From: Mesaphorura yosii
Taxonomy: Eukaryota > Arthropoda > Collembola > Poduromorpha > Tullbergiidae
Assembly (NCBI GenBank): GCA_009869945.1
Contig: WIXG01000396.1
Coordinates: 1 to 64,000, forward strand
Length of the DNA: 64,000 nucleotides
Direction of reading: 5' to 3'
Positions 43,240 through 55,251 of the stretch are shown here, in pieces. The translations under genes and the position numbers were made by a program. The notes beneath the pieces were generated by a model. The model was not told the origin of the DNA and did no database searches. It saw only the letters and a list, made by a program, of their open reading frames with translations. Each line of letters starts with the position of its first letter. Position 1 is the stretch's first letter.

Positions 43240-44612
43240 ATGCCGACGATAGTGCGTCTAGATGAACAAGGTGAACGAATAGAACATTCTATTTGAAATT
43301 GTGAAATGCTTGTCCATTGCCATTTTCTTTGATTAACGATTTACAAGTCCACGGATCCAATCTGATGTAATATAATCCCATTTTTCAATGTTCCACTTTC
43401 TTAAGACCGAACTAGACAGCGCGACGTTCACGAAGTGGAAATCGGGAGCACTGATGACGACTGGCCACGACGATCTCGACTACAGCAGACCACGACAGTC
43501 CAAACCAGCCCACAGCCATCATCGCCTCCTCCCGTGCAGCAGTCAACAATGCGAAACAATTCAATTTCTGAGGGCGTGGGGCAAGATGTGGCATTCGGTA
43601 AAGCAGTCAACATTTTAAAAATGCGTTCAGACCATCTTGAGAGCCATCGTCGTGTGTTTATTTTACAGAAGGCCGAAGTCAGCTGGTCGTCGTGGACCAG
43701 TCTGTGCTTTTTCATACAGACCCCGGTTCGCCTCAGATTTACGGAATCTTCGGAATTGCAAACGTATCGAGAGACGCCGAATTTATCATTTTTAAAGTGA
43801 AGACCACAAGCACCACGAAATTCCACGTGGGTCCAACGATCGGAATCATAGGCGGCAACACCATAGCTCGAGTCACAATCAAAGTTCTGGCAGGCTACAC
43901 GATGGAGAGCGTAAAGAACGAAAGTTTCCTGGTTCTGGCTATGGTGCTTCCACTTCAGTATCGCGGCGCGTTCTCCAGTTCAGAATCGGATTCTGGTGAT
44001 GTGGGACGCACCGCGGCGAGAATTTCCAGGAACGATTTTCCGCGACTGAGCAGCCTTTGGAAGGTAATCCGAGCCAAAATCATCTCAGACAGATGGTTTT
44101 CACGTAGTTTAATGACTCAACCTAACTTCTTTCAGGAAATTGCTGATGTGCGTGGCACTTATATTGAAGAGCATCAGATGCACACAAGAATCACGCTACC
44201 GCCACCTTCAGAACTTCCTCCACCACCTCCTCCAGTAGCTGAACCGCCTCCCATTCCTCCGCGTACACGCCCGCCGCCGCCAGCGCCCACACCGGAACCA
44301 GCTCCAAGCGACTACGAGCTATTTCACACCCAGGGCGGTGAACTACGAAGGAGACTGACGCAGGTTCAAGAGCAGGTGGCAAGTTCGACCGATATGTTTG
44401 AAGTAAGCATCGAGTGGATCACCTGGCTGCTGTATGGACTGTACGTGCTTGGCGGTCTCTGCACGTTGTTCCTCTGGTGGACACTTGAACACTGTTCGTC
44501 GCCCTCATCAAGAAAGATGCCAGCAATCACGCCACATCCGCCTGACAGTGGTGCTGGTGCTGCACCATCTGCACCACAAGAACGTGGGGATTACACGTGC
44601 TTGGGATGGTGA
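43240..44612 (+). CDS. Tail-anchored MSP-domain protein B
   Basis: Four exons: 43240-43270, 43406-43597, 43669-44063 and 44136-44612, giving 364 residues. The short first exon (MPTIVRLDEQ) is the least certain part. If it is wrong, the first ATG is at 43551, giving a start MRNNSIS. The MSP-like domain (about 75-170) reads VVVDQSVLFHTDP...IYGIFGIANVS...FKVKTTSTTKFHVGPTIGII. It keeps the beta pattern and FKVKTT, but the VRPNSG motif has become VGPTIG, so classical FFAT binding is doubtful. A proline-rich segment (PPPPPPVAEPPPIPPRTRPP) separates it from one membrane span (ITWLLYGLYVLGGLCTLFLWW), followed by a tail of about 45 residues. Intron phases and the WK/E junction before IADVRGTYIEEH match MSP-A, marking a tandem duplicate. 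AATAAA at 44726-44731 is the probable poly(A) signal. Confidence 0.72.
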
Positions 44613-45715
44613 TCGTTATCAGTGATTAGTGATTGCCATGCACAATGAAATGCGTACAGCGTATTGTAAACTGTAAACGACAGTGTTAATCAGTGGTAAC
44701 AATTACTGCATGATTGTGCAATGATAATAAACCTATCGTTAACGAAAAATCTGAAGATCGATCACGAACGCTCCAAGTTCGGGTTTAACCCTGAAATTCT
44801 GGTAGAACAAGAATGTGCTTCAGGCTTGCATGGTCATGGTCTTTGTCACACTTGAACTCGCATCGCATGCATCTTCGTTACCTGTGTACATAAAATAGGA
44901 AGAATTCCACAGATCACACCACCCAGCAGTCAGCGGTCTCGGAAGACAAGAACGGCAATGGTTTGGCTTGGTTGGCAACTGGCAAGGCAGACAGGCAAGA
45001 CCGGCCACGGCCACCACGTTTCTGACGAGCTTGATGTACAATGCTGATTCACTTTTGCTTGTAACAGTTTCATAACTGGTTAGGATCTCTCATCTCTGGC
45101 TCATGTTCATGTTTTTCCTTTTTCGTGATCGTGGCTCAAAACAAAAACAAGTCAACACTTCACTTTTACACTATACTTTGCTGCTACGACCACGACCACC
45201 ACCGCACGGACTACGACTTGGTCTCGAACTCGGACTCCAAGAACCAAGACTCCATCGATAAAAATAGAATAGCAAGTGTTTACGTTAGTAATTAGTTGTT
45301 TAGTACCTCCCGACCTATCGGCGTTAGTGTGATTAGTGGCTTGCTAATAAGCAGTAGTGATTTGCCATTTGTGTTATTACAACGAGAGGGCAAAGCGAAA
45401 AAGGAGGATGACGAAATCGATCATCTGTTTTTAATGCAACGCTTTTAATCAATGCAAAATTCTTCAGAAGCCATCATGCTGTATCAGCTGGAAAATTTTG
45501 TGCTCAAATTTTGAAGTAATTAGGAGGCGGATAGTCAAGAAGGTGCTTAAGCTTATTTTTCTACAACTTACAAGACCATTGTATAACCCGAATCACATGG
45601 CTCGATGGTCGCAATGGACTACAATAATGTGTACCAAGATTAACATTACTGGGCCCTGGTTGACGGCCTGAGCGACACAAAGTATCTAGAAAAGGTGGTG
45701 CAGAACAAACAGATC
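44613..45715. other. Spacer upstream of TSC2
   Basis: It holds the MSP-B 3' UTR and the presumed TSC2 promoter and leader. No coding exon or element of note was recognised. Confidence 0.5.
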
Positions 45716-48700
45716 ATGTCAAGAATACCTGAGAGGGAGAAGAGCATTGCGGAGAAACTAAAACAATACTTTCGAATTAATAAGACTGGTAAGTTGGCCC
45801 AACACAAAGTTAAAGCGCTGAGTTGTAGTTGTCTGGGGGACCTCAGGTATCCCAATGACCAGACAAAGCCTAATGTCAATGTATTGAATTCGAATTGCAG
45901 CTGGTGTAACACGATCGAGATCTTTTGAGCAATCAATCTTCTTGACTGACGACCTTATTGTCGAACTGCAAAAGGAATCCTCCCCCGCAACCAGAATCAA
46001 AGCCATAAAAGAATTTACCGATACTATCCGAGGTCGCAAATTAGAAAACGTAAGCCCGATTTGCCAGATCTTTCATAAAAATTCTGCAGTAGGCAATACA
46101 ATAATTGGGCCACGCCATTTGATAATTTCAGTTCACCATCGAGAAGTTGTGGACACTTCTCTCAGATCTCTTACAGCCTCAAGCGCCTAAAGAAACCAGA
46201 CACCTTGTCCTTGGTTTATTCGCACTGATTTGTCAGCAGCAGACTGAGAAGAATGGATTGATTCGTGTCAAATTCTTTAGCTTTATTCAATCTCACGAAG
46301 TCGCTGAAGACACAATCCAAAGATTTGGATTTCTTAAGGCATTAACGGAGAATGGGCGTGACATTGCTTATTTCGACGACAGAATCGGAGGCTTCTTGGT
46401 CCAATGGACCTCCAATCCTGTCACGTCACTTACCAATGTGAATGCATTTATGAGCTTCACCGGCAATGTTATTAAGTTTAATCAAAGCTTCATCGATCCC
46501 GAAGTGTTGAGCAGAATTGTAGAGTAAGTTGGTAGTTTTACAAGACAAAATAATGCACTTTGAATATTAAGGCTTAACTTCATGTGTTTTTGTACTTAGG
46601 AATGTTTGTGTCATCAGTTGCTCGTGTACAGCGAAGGAAGACGTTCGTGAATGTCTAAATGTTCTCTCCGCCGTCATTTGCTATTCAAGTCTACCGCCCG
46701 GATGTCTGCCAACATTCTTAGCTACGTTGTGTCGTTTCATCAATGTAGAAGCTTTAGATCAAATCAGCTGGAAAATTATGCGAGATTTACTGGGAACACA
46801 CTTTGGACATTCGGGTCTCCTTACAATGTGCCAATTTATGGAGAATCTGGCAGAGGATGTGGCTGTAGTTCGTGGGTCGATTTTCTTCGTGTAAGTGTAC
46901 ATCTGATATTTAAGTCAGTGCAGTCTATGCAGTTTCTGATTCGCCTCTTTGATATACAGGGGAGCGGCACTTTGGGGTAATCGGATGGTGCGGTCGCTGA
47001 ATTATCAACCAACCTCCGTTCTATCTTCGTTTCTTCAGGTGACGAAAGAAATTAAAATTAAGGATTCAGTTACAGTTTTGTCACAAGTTATAATAACGCA
47101 AAATTCTATACAGGCCCTGGAGAAGAATCATTTCTACGTGACCTACGAAGTTATTTCGAGAGTGCAGGACCTGGTGAAGAATCGTGGCGACACTCTGCAA
47201 TTAATGGCCTGGGATTTAATTTTAGATATTGTGATGAAAGTAACCGAAAGTACAAAAACGTCAGAGGGAAAGACTTCCGACAATTCTTCTTCACAGTCGC
47301 GAAAAATTGTTGTGGCCGTAAACGATACGATGGACTGCATCGAAGCAGTCGTGGACACACCGAGTTTCTGTGGCTCTCAAGAGAAATTCTTTACTGTGCT
47401 GGAATCTTGCTGTTCGATGCGGCATGTAAGCAGAAAAGCTCACAATTTTGCTGCCCCGTTTGTCATGAAAAGTGAAAAGTGACATGCTTTTATGCTTTGT
47501 CTTCATCGCAGGAGAATTCTGTCGGCAAGCTATTCCAGTATAAAGTGGCCCAGTTGCTTCACTCGTCACGGCCTTACTGGTTCAACAACCTGATTAATTT
47601 CACGGAGAGGTACTATCGCCAAGAAGCGAGAGCTGCAATCAAAATAAAGGCGCTCACCCACATAGCCAGCGTCTGCTTGTCGAACCGTGATGAAGAAGAC
47701 TTGATCGATAAAGTTATACTTCCTTACCTGAAATCGTTGGAGACTGAAACTGACGTAAAAGTCAGGCAACTCGGTACACAATTTATTGTAGACTTTGTCT
47801 TGGTGTCATCTTCCAAGAAGTGTCATGATCTGCTACACATTCTTGAAAGAGTGAGTGATTAAACCTCTAACATTACTTGTATCTGGAATGGAATAACACT
47901 TAAATGATTGCTCTCTTTGCTAGGTCGTGTCGAGACCCTTTGAGTTTGCCACTGGAGATCGTGACATTGTTCACATTTACACGGAAAACGAAGTAGTCGA
48001 TGTTTTCACTGCAGTTCAAGGTTTGGTCAAAATATTTCAGAAGAAAATTTACTACCTGCCGTCTTCGATCGCTATCCAAGCGTACAAGATAATTGTCAAG
48101 CATTTGGAAAGCCACTACAAAAAGACGTCTTTGCTGGATCATTGCCAACATATCAGATACATTGTAATTGACGTGCAAGATTTCACACTAACACGCCTTG
48201 ATAATATTCTGACATCAACTTCCATTTTCCTTAGATATTTGACTGCTTCTTCAAAATACGAGCTAACTCAATGTACCATCTTGGATTCCCTGACACTCCA
48301 ACTGGACGAGTTTCCGCGTACAGTCCGTACATCGCCGTAAACTATTCAGACGGTGACCTGGACAGCGAGTTGACTGCCGGAATTTCAACGTCACCCGGAG
48401 CACAATCCAGTTCATCCCCGCAGCAAGCTGGCTCCGGCGGTAGTGGAAGCTCAACTCCTCATGTAACCTATGTATCCTTCTCGCTTGCATGCAAGCTGGT
48501 GGTGGGAAGCCTAAAGAAAGAAAAAGGTGAGCTTGCACGAAAGAAATAAAAGCCAAACTCCGCTTTTGCTAAACAGACTGAACTGTAATTTACTGTTTCT
48601 TGCCAGATTGGAAAGTGCTGGAACTCATTTTGAAGCAAATTCCGTACGTATTGGAGAATAAAGCGTTGATTCTGTCGAAACATGGAAATGACATCGATCA

Positions 48701-51700
48701 TCTGGCCACTGCGTTATGCGCCATGGTAAAACATTGAACTTGCTGCTGTGAAAAAAAGGCATGAGCCAACTCTGTTTTTAATGTAGATGATGGACAAGAC
48801 GGTTGGATTTCCGGAGTCCCTTCGAAATACTCCACAAACCTTTCTTCGATCAGACTTTCAATGCTTTCTGTATCCAATCCTGACCGCCTTGGTTTCATAT
48901 CACTCACACCTCGAAAGCGCAGTGCAAGTGAAGATTGTCAAATGCCTGGAGATGGGCTTGGTTTCGAAGAGCTCTCGTGTTTGTATTTTGTCCTTGTCGA
49001 CGTGCTCCCTTGAAATGAAAGACACGATGCACAAACTTCTGCCAGAGGTTCTCCTCGCTCTTTCAAAGATCTCACCAAAGGTTAACATCGCCATTCCTGT
49101 TCTCGAGTTTCTGTCTACACTCATTCACCTGCCAAGAGTCTTTGCCTCTTTCGTTCAGGATCAGTAAGTTTAGCATGCATGGGATTTTTAGTGTTATTAT
49201 TTTAGAGAAAATTCTTTACTTCTGAATTATTTTCTAGGTACATGTCCATATTTGCGATTACATTTCCTTACACGAACCCTTTCAAGTTCAACCATTACAC
49301 TGTTTCTTTGGCACACCATGTCATTGCAATGTGGTTCTTAAAATGTAGACTGTCATTCAGGTGAGAGTTCACAGAATTTCAAGTCCTTGTGGGTGTACAA
49401 GTTTCATTTTTGGCTATATTTTTTAGACGTGGATTTGTAAGCTACATCATTAAAGGACTTGAAGCTAATGTGTGGGCACCCTTTGAAGAGGAAACTCGTC
49501 GAAGCGCGTTGGAATCTCAGAACGAAGATTCGTCGAGCCGCGTTCGAAGTTCAAGTTTGAATGATCAATCCAAGAAGCCTCGAGAACGGGCAGTTTCAGG
49601 GCATTCAAACGCCCAGCGCCAGTCCTCCATTAACCCTGGCCAGGGATCTTCAAAAACTCAACTGACAGACATCAAGCCGATGAACAAAGCCAACATGACA
49701 TTTCACCAAGAGCTTACAGAGACATGCGTTGATCTGATGGCCAGATACGCATTCGCAGACTGTTCCGCACTTCCAACAAGATTTCCTTCGACCACGTTTC
49801 TTCTTAAGAATGGGCATTCACAAACATGGATAATGGACAATAAAATTATTACAATCACTACTAGCGGATGCACTCAAAGGGAATTAAGAGACGGCCTGTG
49901 TGATAAGTGCTGGCTGCTGTGTCGAAAACCTAGTCCCGTCTTATCAAACGCATCGGAGGAGGATGGCGAAGGACTGGCCCGCAGCGATTCGTATGGAAGA
50001 CGACGTCATCGGTCTGAATACACAGGTCAGCAAAATGAAGGGCAGAAATCGGAAGGAAATCCAAGCGTAGACTCAAAAACTAAAGACGACTTACATTTGG
50101 AAAATAAATTGCAAAATTCGAAAAAGTTTAATGGCGTGGCTGATCATGTGGATGGGGTCGTAAGTTTTGGGCCGGGTGACTGGAGTTCTAAATCAAAGGC
50201 AAGCCAGTCAATTCTTTTATTTATTTGAAATGCTCTTTCGGCATTCGACGCTAATCATTGCGCGTTTCTTGCAGAATGAACACATGCTTTGCACATGTTG
50301 GTGTCAAGGATGGGCCGAGTGAGTACTTCATGCTTCCTTACTTACTTTTTATTTAAACACATTTATTAGGAGATAGTGACAAGAACATAACTGGAAAGAT
50401 TTAAGAACTGAGTAGCTTACGGATAATCAAACAATTCTCATTGCATGTCTGCTTCTTCACTCTCTTTTTTGAAAATAGCAGGATCGAGTTCTTAAATGTT
50501 CTCTTGCTTACAATGAAACAGTCCAAAAAACCTACGTGTCTTTGTATTGTGGTTCCTCGAGCAAATGAAATTTCACGTCTCTTTGTCGTTCAAGGATTCA
50601 CGTCAGGAGGCCTACCGGAAACACTTCTTGGATGATGAGAATACAAAACCGAGTTGGCAACTTTTCTGGGTCTGATATTCTGTTCCGCGAGTTATCGGAC
50701 GTGTTTCTGAGTCATTCCTCCCAAGCCGGACCTGAAGCTCAGTGCAACACAAGCCAGTCAATTGGCCACACTCCGCCTTTGTCAAGCACGACGAGCTCAG
50801 CGAATGCTTCGCCATCAAGGCAGAAGTCTTCGGGTATTGGGGCATCGGAAAGGGAGAATTCTTCATATCAAGGTAGCTATCCACTCTACATTCCAACGGA
50901 CAATTTTTATTTTTGGCATGCTGGTAAGAATATTGTTTATGTTTCTAGAATCGCCAGGATTCCCAACTAGTCCAAACTCCTCGAGAAACTCGCCGAGTGA
51001 ACCAAATTCTCCAACGGAAACGTGGAGCCCAGGAAGTCCCGAAACGAGCCCGTCGGGACGGCATTTAGTCAGGAGATCGAATTCATCCCCGGAAATGTCC
51101 GACTCGTGGAGAAGTCCCTTCATGACACATCAGAATCAGATTGAGGAGGACGACGAGGAAGATTGTTTAAGTATTAGCCTGGCAAAACCGGTGGAAATCC
51201 AAGCTCAAGTCTCAAAAGGTGAAGAGTCCAAGGAGAAAGACAAACGAGAGAAAGATCGAAATACGGTCATGCCCGGCAACAAAGGCTCAAGTTCTGGTAA
51301 GGGCAGTAGCGGAATAACTTCTCCTTATCGTACAAGTTATGAAGCGATTCCAGAAGAGGTATCATCTTCATTGGCTAAAGAAGCAGGCGGCCACGGAGCG
51401 AATAAGCCTCCGTCGCCAACAAAAAGCGAGAAGTATTTACGAACGCAACAATCGCTGGACGAAAATAAAGCGAGAGCCCTGCAAGAAAAGGCAAAGGAAA
51501 AAACAGGCGAGAGCTTACCACCAATAAAGCGTGATCGTGTGCACACAATCTCCGGGATCAATCCAGCTTCCCGAGCAAAATTGATGCAACAAATGCTTGC
51601 TAGTGGCCACTCATCCAGTGAACCGTACAAATTCATGAGTCGGGATTATGAAAATACTGCACCAGCAACTAGCAACGAAACAAGCATTCGTTCGGGGATC

Positions 51701-52952
51701 AATCCCAGTTTTGTGTTCCTACAACTGTGTTCACAAGGTTTCTTTGGTGGCAGCAAACCTTTGCTGCTTCCTTCCAACATGGAATCTACCGTTAGGGTAG
51801 CGTCAGCCACTTAATTTCTCCTTCTCTTCACTTTAATTAAAAATTGTATCTTCTTCAGGTCTTGGATTATATTCCTCCTTACGAAACACACAAAATCGGG
51901 GTTTTGTACGTTGGTCCTGGACAAGTTTCGAATGAGACGGCAATTCTTCAGAACAAATACGGCTCGGCGCGCTATCGCGACTTTCTGCAAGGGTTGGGGT
52001 CACTGATTAAACTGAGCGAAGTACTGGACACACAAAAAACCTTCCTTGGAGGTCTCTCAAAGGACGGCGCAGACGGTGACTACGCGTACATTTGGCAAGA
52101 TGATGTCATGCAGGTTCGAAGGATGATCTAAACCTGATCCTTATCTAAACTAAATTTATGTTTCAGTCAAAGAACTAAATTGTAATTTTTGCAACGATGT
52201 TTAGGTGGTCTTTCATGTAGCAACATTGATGCCCAACAAGCCGTCAGATCCTTCCGGAAATGATAAAAAGCGGCACATTGGGAACGACTACGTTGCGATC
52301 ATATACAATAACAGTGGCGAAGACTTTGACATCTCCACGTTGAAGGTACAATTTACTCATTTACAAATCCCTGCAAATTTGCAGGCCGCCAGGAATCTAC
52401 ATCAGCCGTCACAAACGATCTCATTTCTCGCAGGGCCAATTTCTATACGCTTGCGTCGTCGTTCAACCGCTGGACCACAGAACGAATCGGTTGATTGTCA
52501 AATATAAGCCAATTTTGGCGGAGCACATCGGGCCAGCCGAGCCGAAGATCGTGTCCGACCAAAACCTTCCGATTATGGCGAGACAGCTGGCGCTTCACTT
52601 GAATGTAAGCACACCTACAATGTAAAATTTGAAGCTGTTAAGTGGTGCTCTTTAACTCTGTGCTTTTGTAACTTTGTAGTTGGCGTCTCTCATTTACCAA
52701 TCCATGCAGAAGAAGGACGTGGACCCGTACGCATCCAACTGGTTGGAGAGGCTTCGTAAAATTAAGAAACTGCGAACTCGTTTGGTAGACGAGTTAGCAA
52801 ATGCTAATGGCAGCGGAGTAAATGATAGCAGCAGTGATTACAGCGGTAACAACGCAAGCGCTGCTGGCTCGTCGAGCACGGGAACGACGGGCTCCTCGTC
52901 ACAGTCGCACAGGCGTAACTTTCATGTCGATGATTTCACCGAGTTCGTATGA
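45716..52952 (+). CDS. TSC2: Tuberin, Rheb GTPase-activating protein
   Basis: Twenty exons: 45716-45788, 45901-46049, 46132-46523, 46600-46890, 46960-47038, 47114-47425, 47512-47850, 47924-48163, 48235-48526, 48607-48725, 48787-49163, 49238-49360, 49427-50159, 50275-50318, 50595-50872, 50949-51796, 51859-52113, 52205-52345, 52434-52604 and 52680-52952, giving 1842 residues (human about 1807). With TSC1, tuberin turns off Rheb and thereby mTORC1. Family landmarks run throughout: [66 protein letters not shown] and [12 protein letters not shown]. The RapGAP domain contains [13 protein letters not shown] and [20 protein letters not shown], with the catalytic Asn thumb at 52283-52285. The end is VDDFTEFV, as in human. 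Sites equivalent to Akt targets S939 (RVRSSS, 49539-49556) and T1462 (RDRVHT, 51530-51547) are present. Intron 14 (276 nt) is the longest. The ends of exons 13 and 15 are the least certain. Confidence 0.96.
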
Positions 52953-55251
52953 AGTTGACTTCTTCAACCAACACTGGAGCAACAATTTGCTTAATGATAT
53001 TCACTGATTTGAATATGTTTTAAGATTTTACTACCATTACCAACTACCAAGAGCTAAGCCAAACATTCTCATTTTCTTGCTAACTCGATTAACTTCTTGA
53101 TAACAATTCGCAGCTACGGCTCAGTTTCGCCTTTCGCGCTTGGCGCTTGCTTGTTTCTTTCAATGGCCGAATGGATGCAAATCTGACGAATGCGAGTCCT
53201 GAATTAAATTGTATACATGTCCATGCATTAATAGCATTAATACCCAGAAGAATTAATGAGTAAATTAATGAGACCAATTCACGACGCACAAAAACGCTGC
53301 TCTGTACTTTCTCGTTTTGTTTACAAATTGCCAAGCTGTTCGAGAGTAAAATTAGTTTATCTAAATTAGCATAATCCAAGCCAGTAAAGACAGCATTTAA
53401 TTTATGTTGTATGTTTAATTTAGCCCTAATTTAAGCGATCGTACCGTGTAACGAATGATGTACAAATGTCAGGCCAAACCAAGTCAATGTAATTATAATT
53501 ATGATTATGCAGTTGCAGTGCTTTGCTGTGCTGTGCTTCATTGTCCGCCAGAGCAGAGCAGCAGTGTGGAAGTATTGTAATCATTTATCATTCTTGCAAC
53601 TTTCGAGAGTATCAAACATTAAAGACGACGAATTATTTAATAAATATTATTCACGAGCTATAGTCTCATTTTATTGATCTTCGTTGTCTTCGTTGCATTG
53701 CAGTCAGTTTCATAACAAAAAGACGATTATCATCGGCGAGCTTGTAAAATTCGCACTGAAACCGGAAAAGGATATTAAATGTCATCGGAGGAGGCTTCTT
53801 TCTGGAAGGAAGCATTGTGGAGAAATTGTGGACGTCTGAATTGCCTGCTCATGAAGACGAAGCTTATGTTATGCAATGCCAAGCCATGTAGGAGGGATTT
53901 GCTAATTGGCCAAAGTGTTTAGTACTTTAGTGTTGTAATACATCAGGACAATCCACATTAACATAACAGACAGGCGTCTGTTTACTTTACGACTACGACA
54001 ACGCTAACGCTCACTTTCGCGTTCATCATTCATCAATTCATCATGCAACAGCAACGCAAAACGCGAGTCAACAGTCTCAACAGTTAGCCAGCAAATTATT
54101 CAGATCTAAATTGCATGCAAATGAGTTGCGAAGTTTACTATTACGCATTACAGGTTACAATTACATTACGTGAGTAGAGTTAGCTGATCGCTGATGCATC
54201 GTCAACCGTCAACGTGAATGACAACGAAGGAGATGGCAAAAATTTCGTACTTCAGAATCTGAATCTGAATTAGTTAGGTTACAGGTAGTTGCTAAATACA
54301 AACGCAATTAGTGTGCAGTACCGCAGCGCAGCAGCATTAAGGCAATGGCGAAGTGCACAGGTATGCAAGCTGCAGGCAGGCACGCACTTGGCATCGGTAC
54401 TCTGGCAGGGTAATCAGTCCAGTTTGGATACACGATGCAGCAAGCGAAGATAATCGCCAATCGCCTGTGATGTGGTCTGGTTGTTGACTCATCTTCATCC
54501 CATCGCATCACTTTTGCTTTTAATCTTGGACAACAGAGTTTAAAGTAAACATCACACTGATAAAGTGATACACTGCATACTTCGTTGTTATTCGTCACGT
54601 GCGCGTGCGAAATAATCTTTGTCACTAATAACCTGCTTCACTTGGCCGGAGCAGCAGCGTGAGCCGACAACGCAAAAGCGTAGAATCGAGAAAGATAACC
54701 CATTTTAAAGTGATTCAGAGGTTAGCAGAGGCACAGGCACAGGAAGACGTAAAGTAAACCCCAGCAATTTGCAATTACTCACCTGTGCGCTGCAGAACAC
54801 TGGAAAAAACACAGGAATCAACAATCAGCGCACGAAACTGGTGAATTCCGCTTCCTGCGATCCGCCGTACTACTTTGCTGTTTACTTGTTGTTGGAGTTG
54901 TCGTTGGCAAGCTTGAGTGATCATTCAAGGTTACCCATTTACAATTATTTTTTGTGGGCCTGGGCTGCGCTTGGACCTGCGAGACACAAACATACTCTAA
55001 GGTTGAAGCTGAAACGAAGCGCTGCGCTACCTCGTTGGCTTTATTGTTGAACTGAAATATAATCTGCAGATTTACGGGCAGATTTGTGTCCGCTTTTCAG
55101 CAATACCTAAATGTAAAGGAATAGGACGGCCGCATAAATAATGTGCAGTTAAATTCGCATTCGCAAGGAGACGAGGACCAAGAGCCAACCGATCATGGTC
55201 AACGTAGGACATAAAAATGTTTAGTGCAAGCTATTGCCTTCAGTCTACCAC
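52953..55251. other. Spacer between TSC2 and the XK-related gene
   Basis: The left part is TSC2 3' UTR; an AATAAA at 53639-53644 is a candidate end. The rest has no recognised exon. A 47-codon ATG-initiated frame (53779-53922) is present but has no known family and may be chance. Confidence 0.5.

Noticed and set aside
50441-50635. 64-codon frame in TSC2 intron 14
   Set aside because: The true exon starts at 50595 in another frame, giving [13 protein letters not shown] as in known TSC2. The 64-codon frame has no such match.
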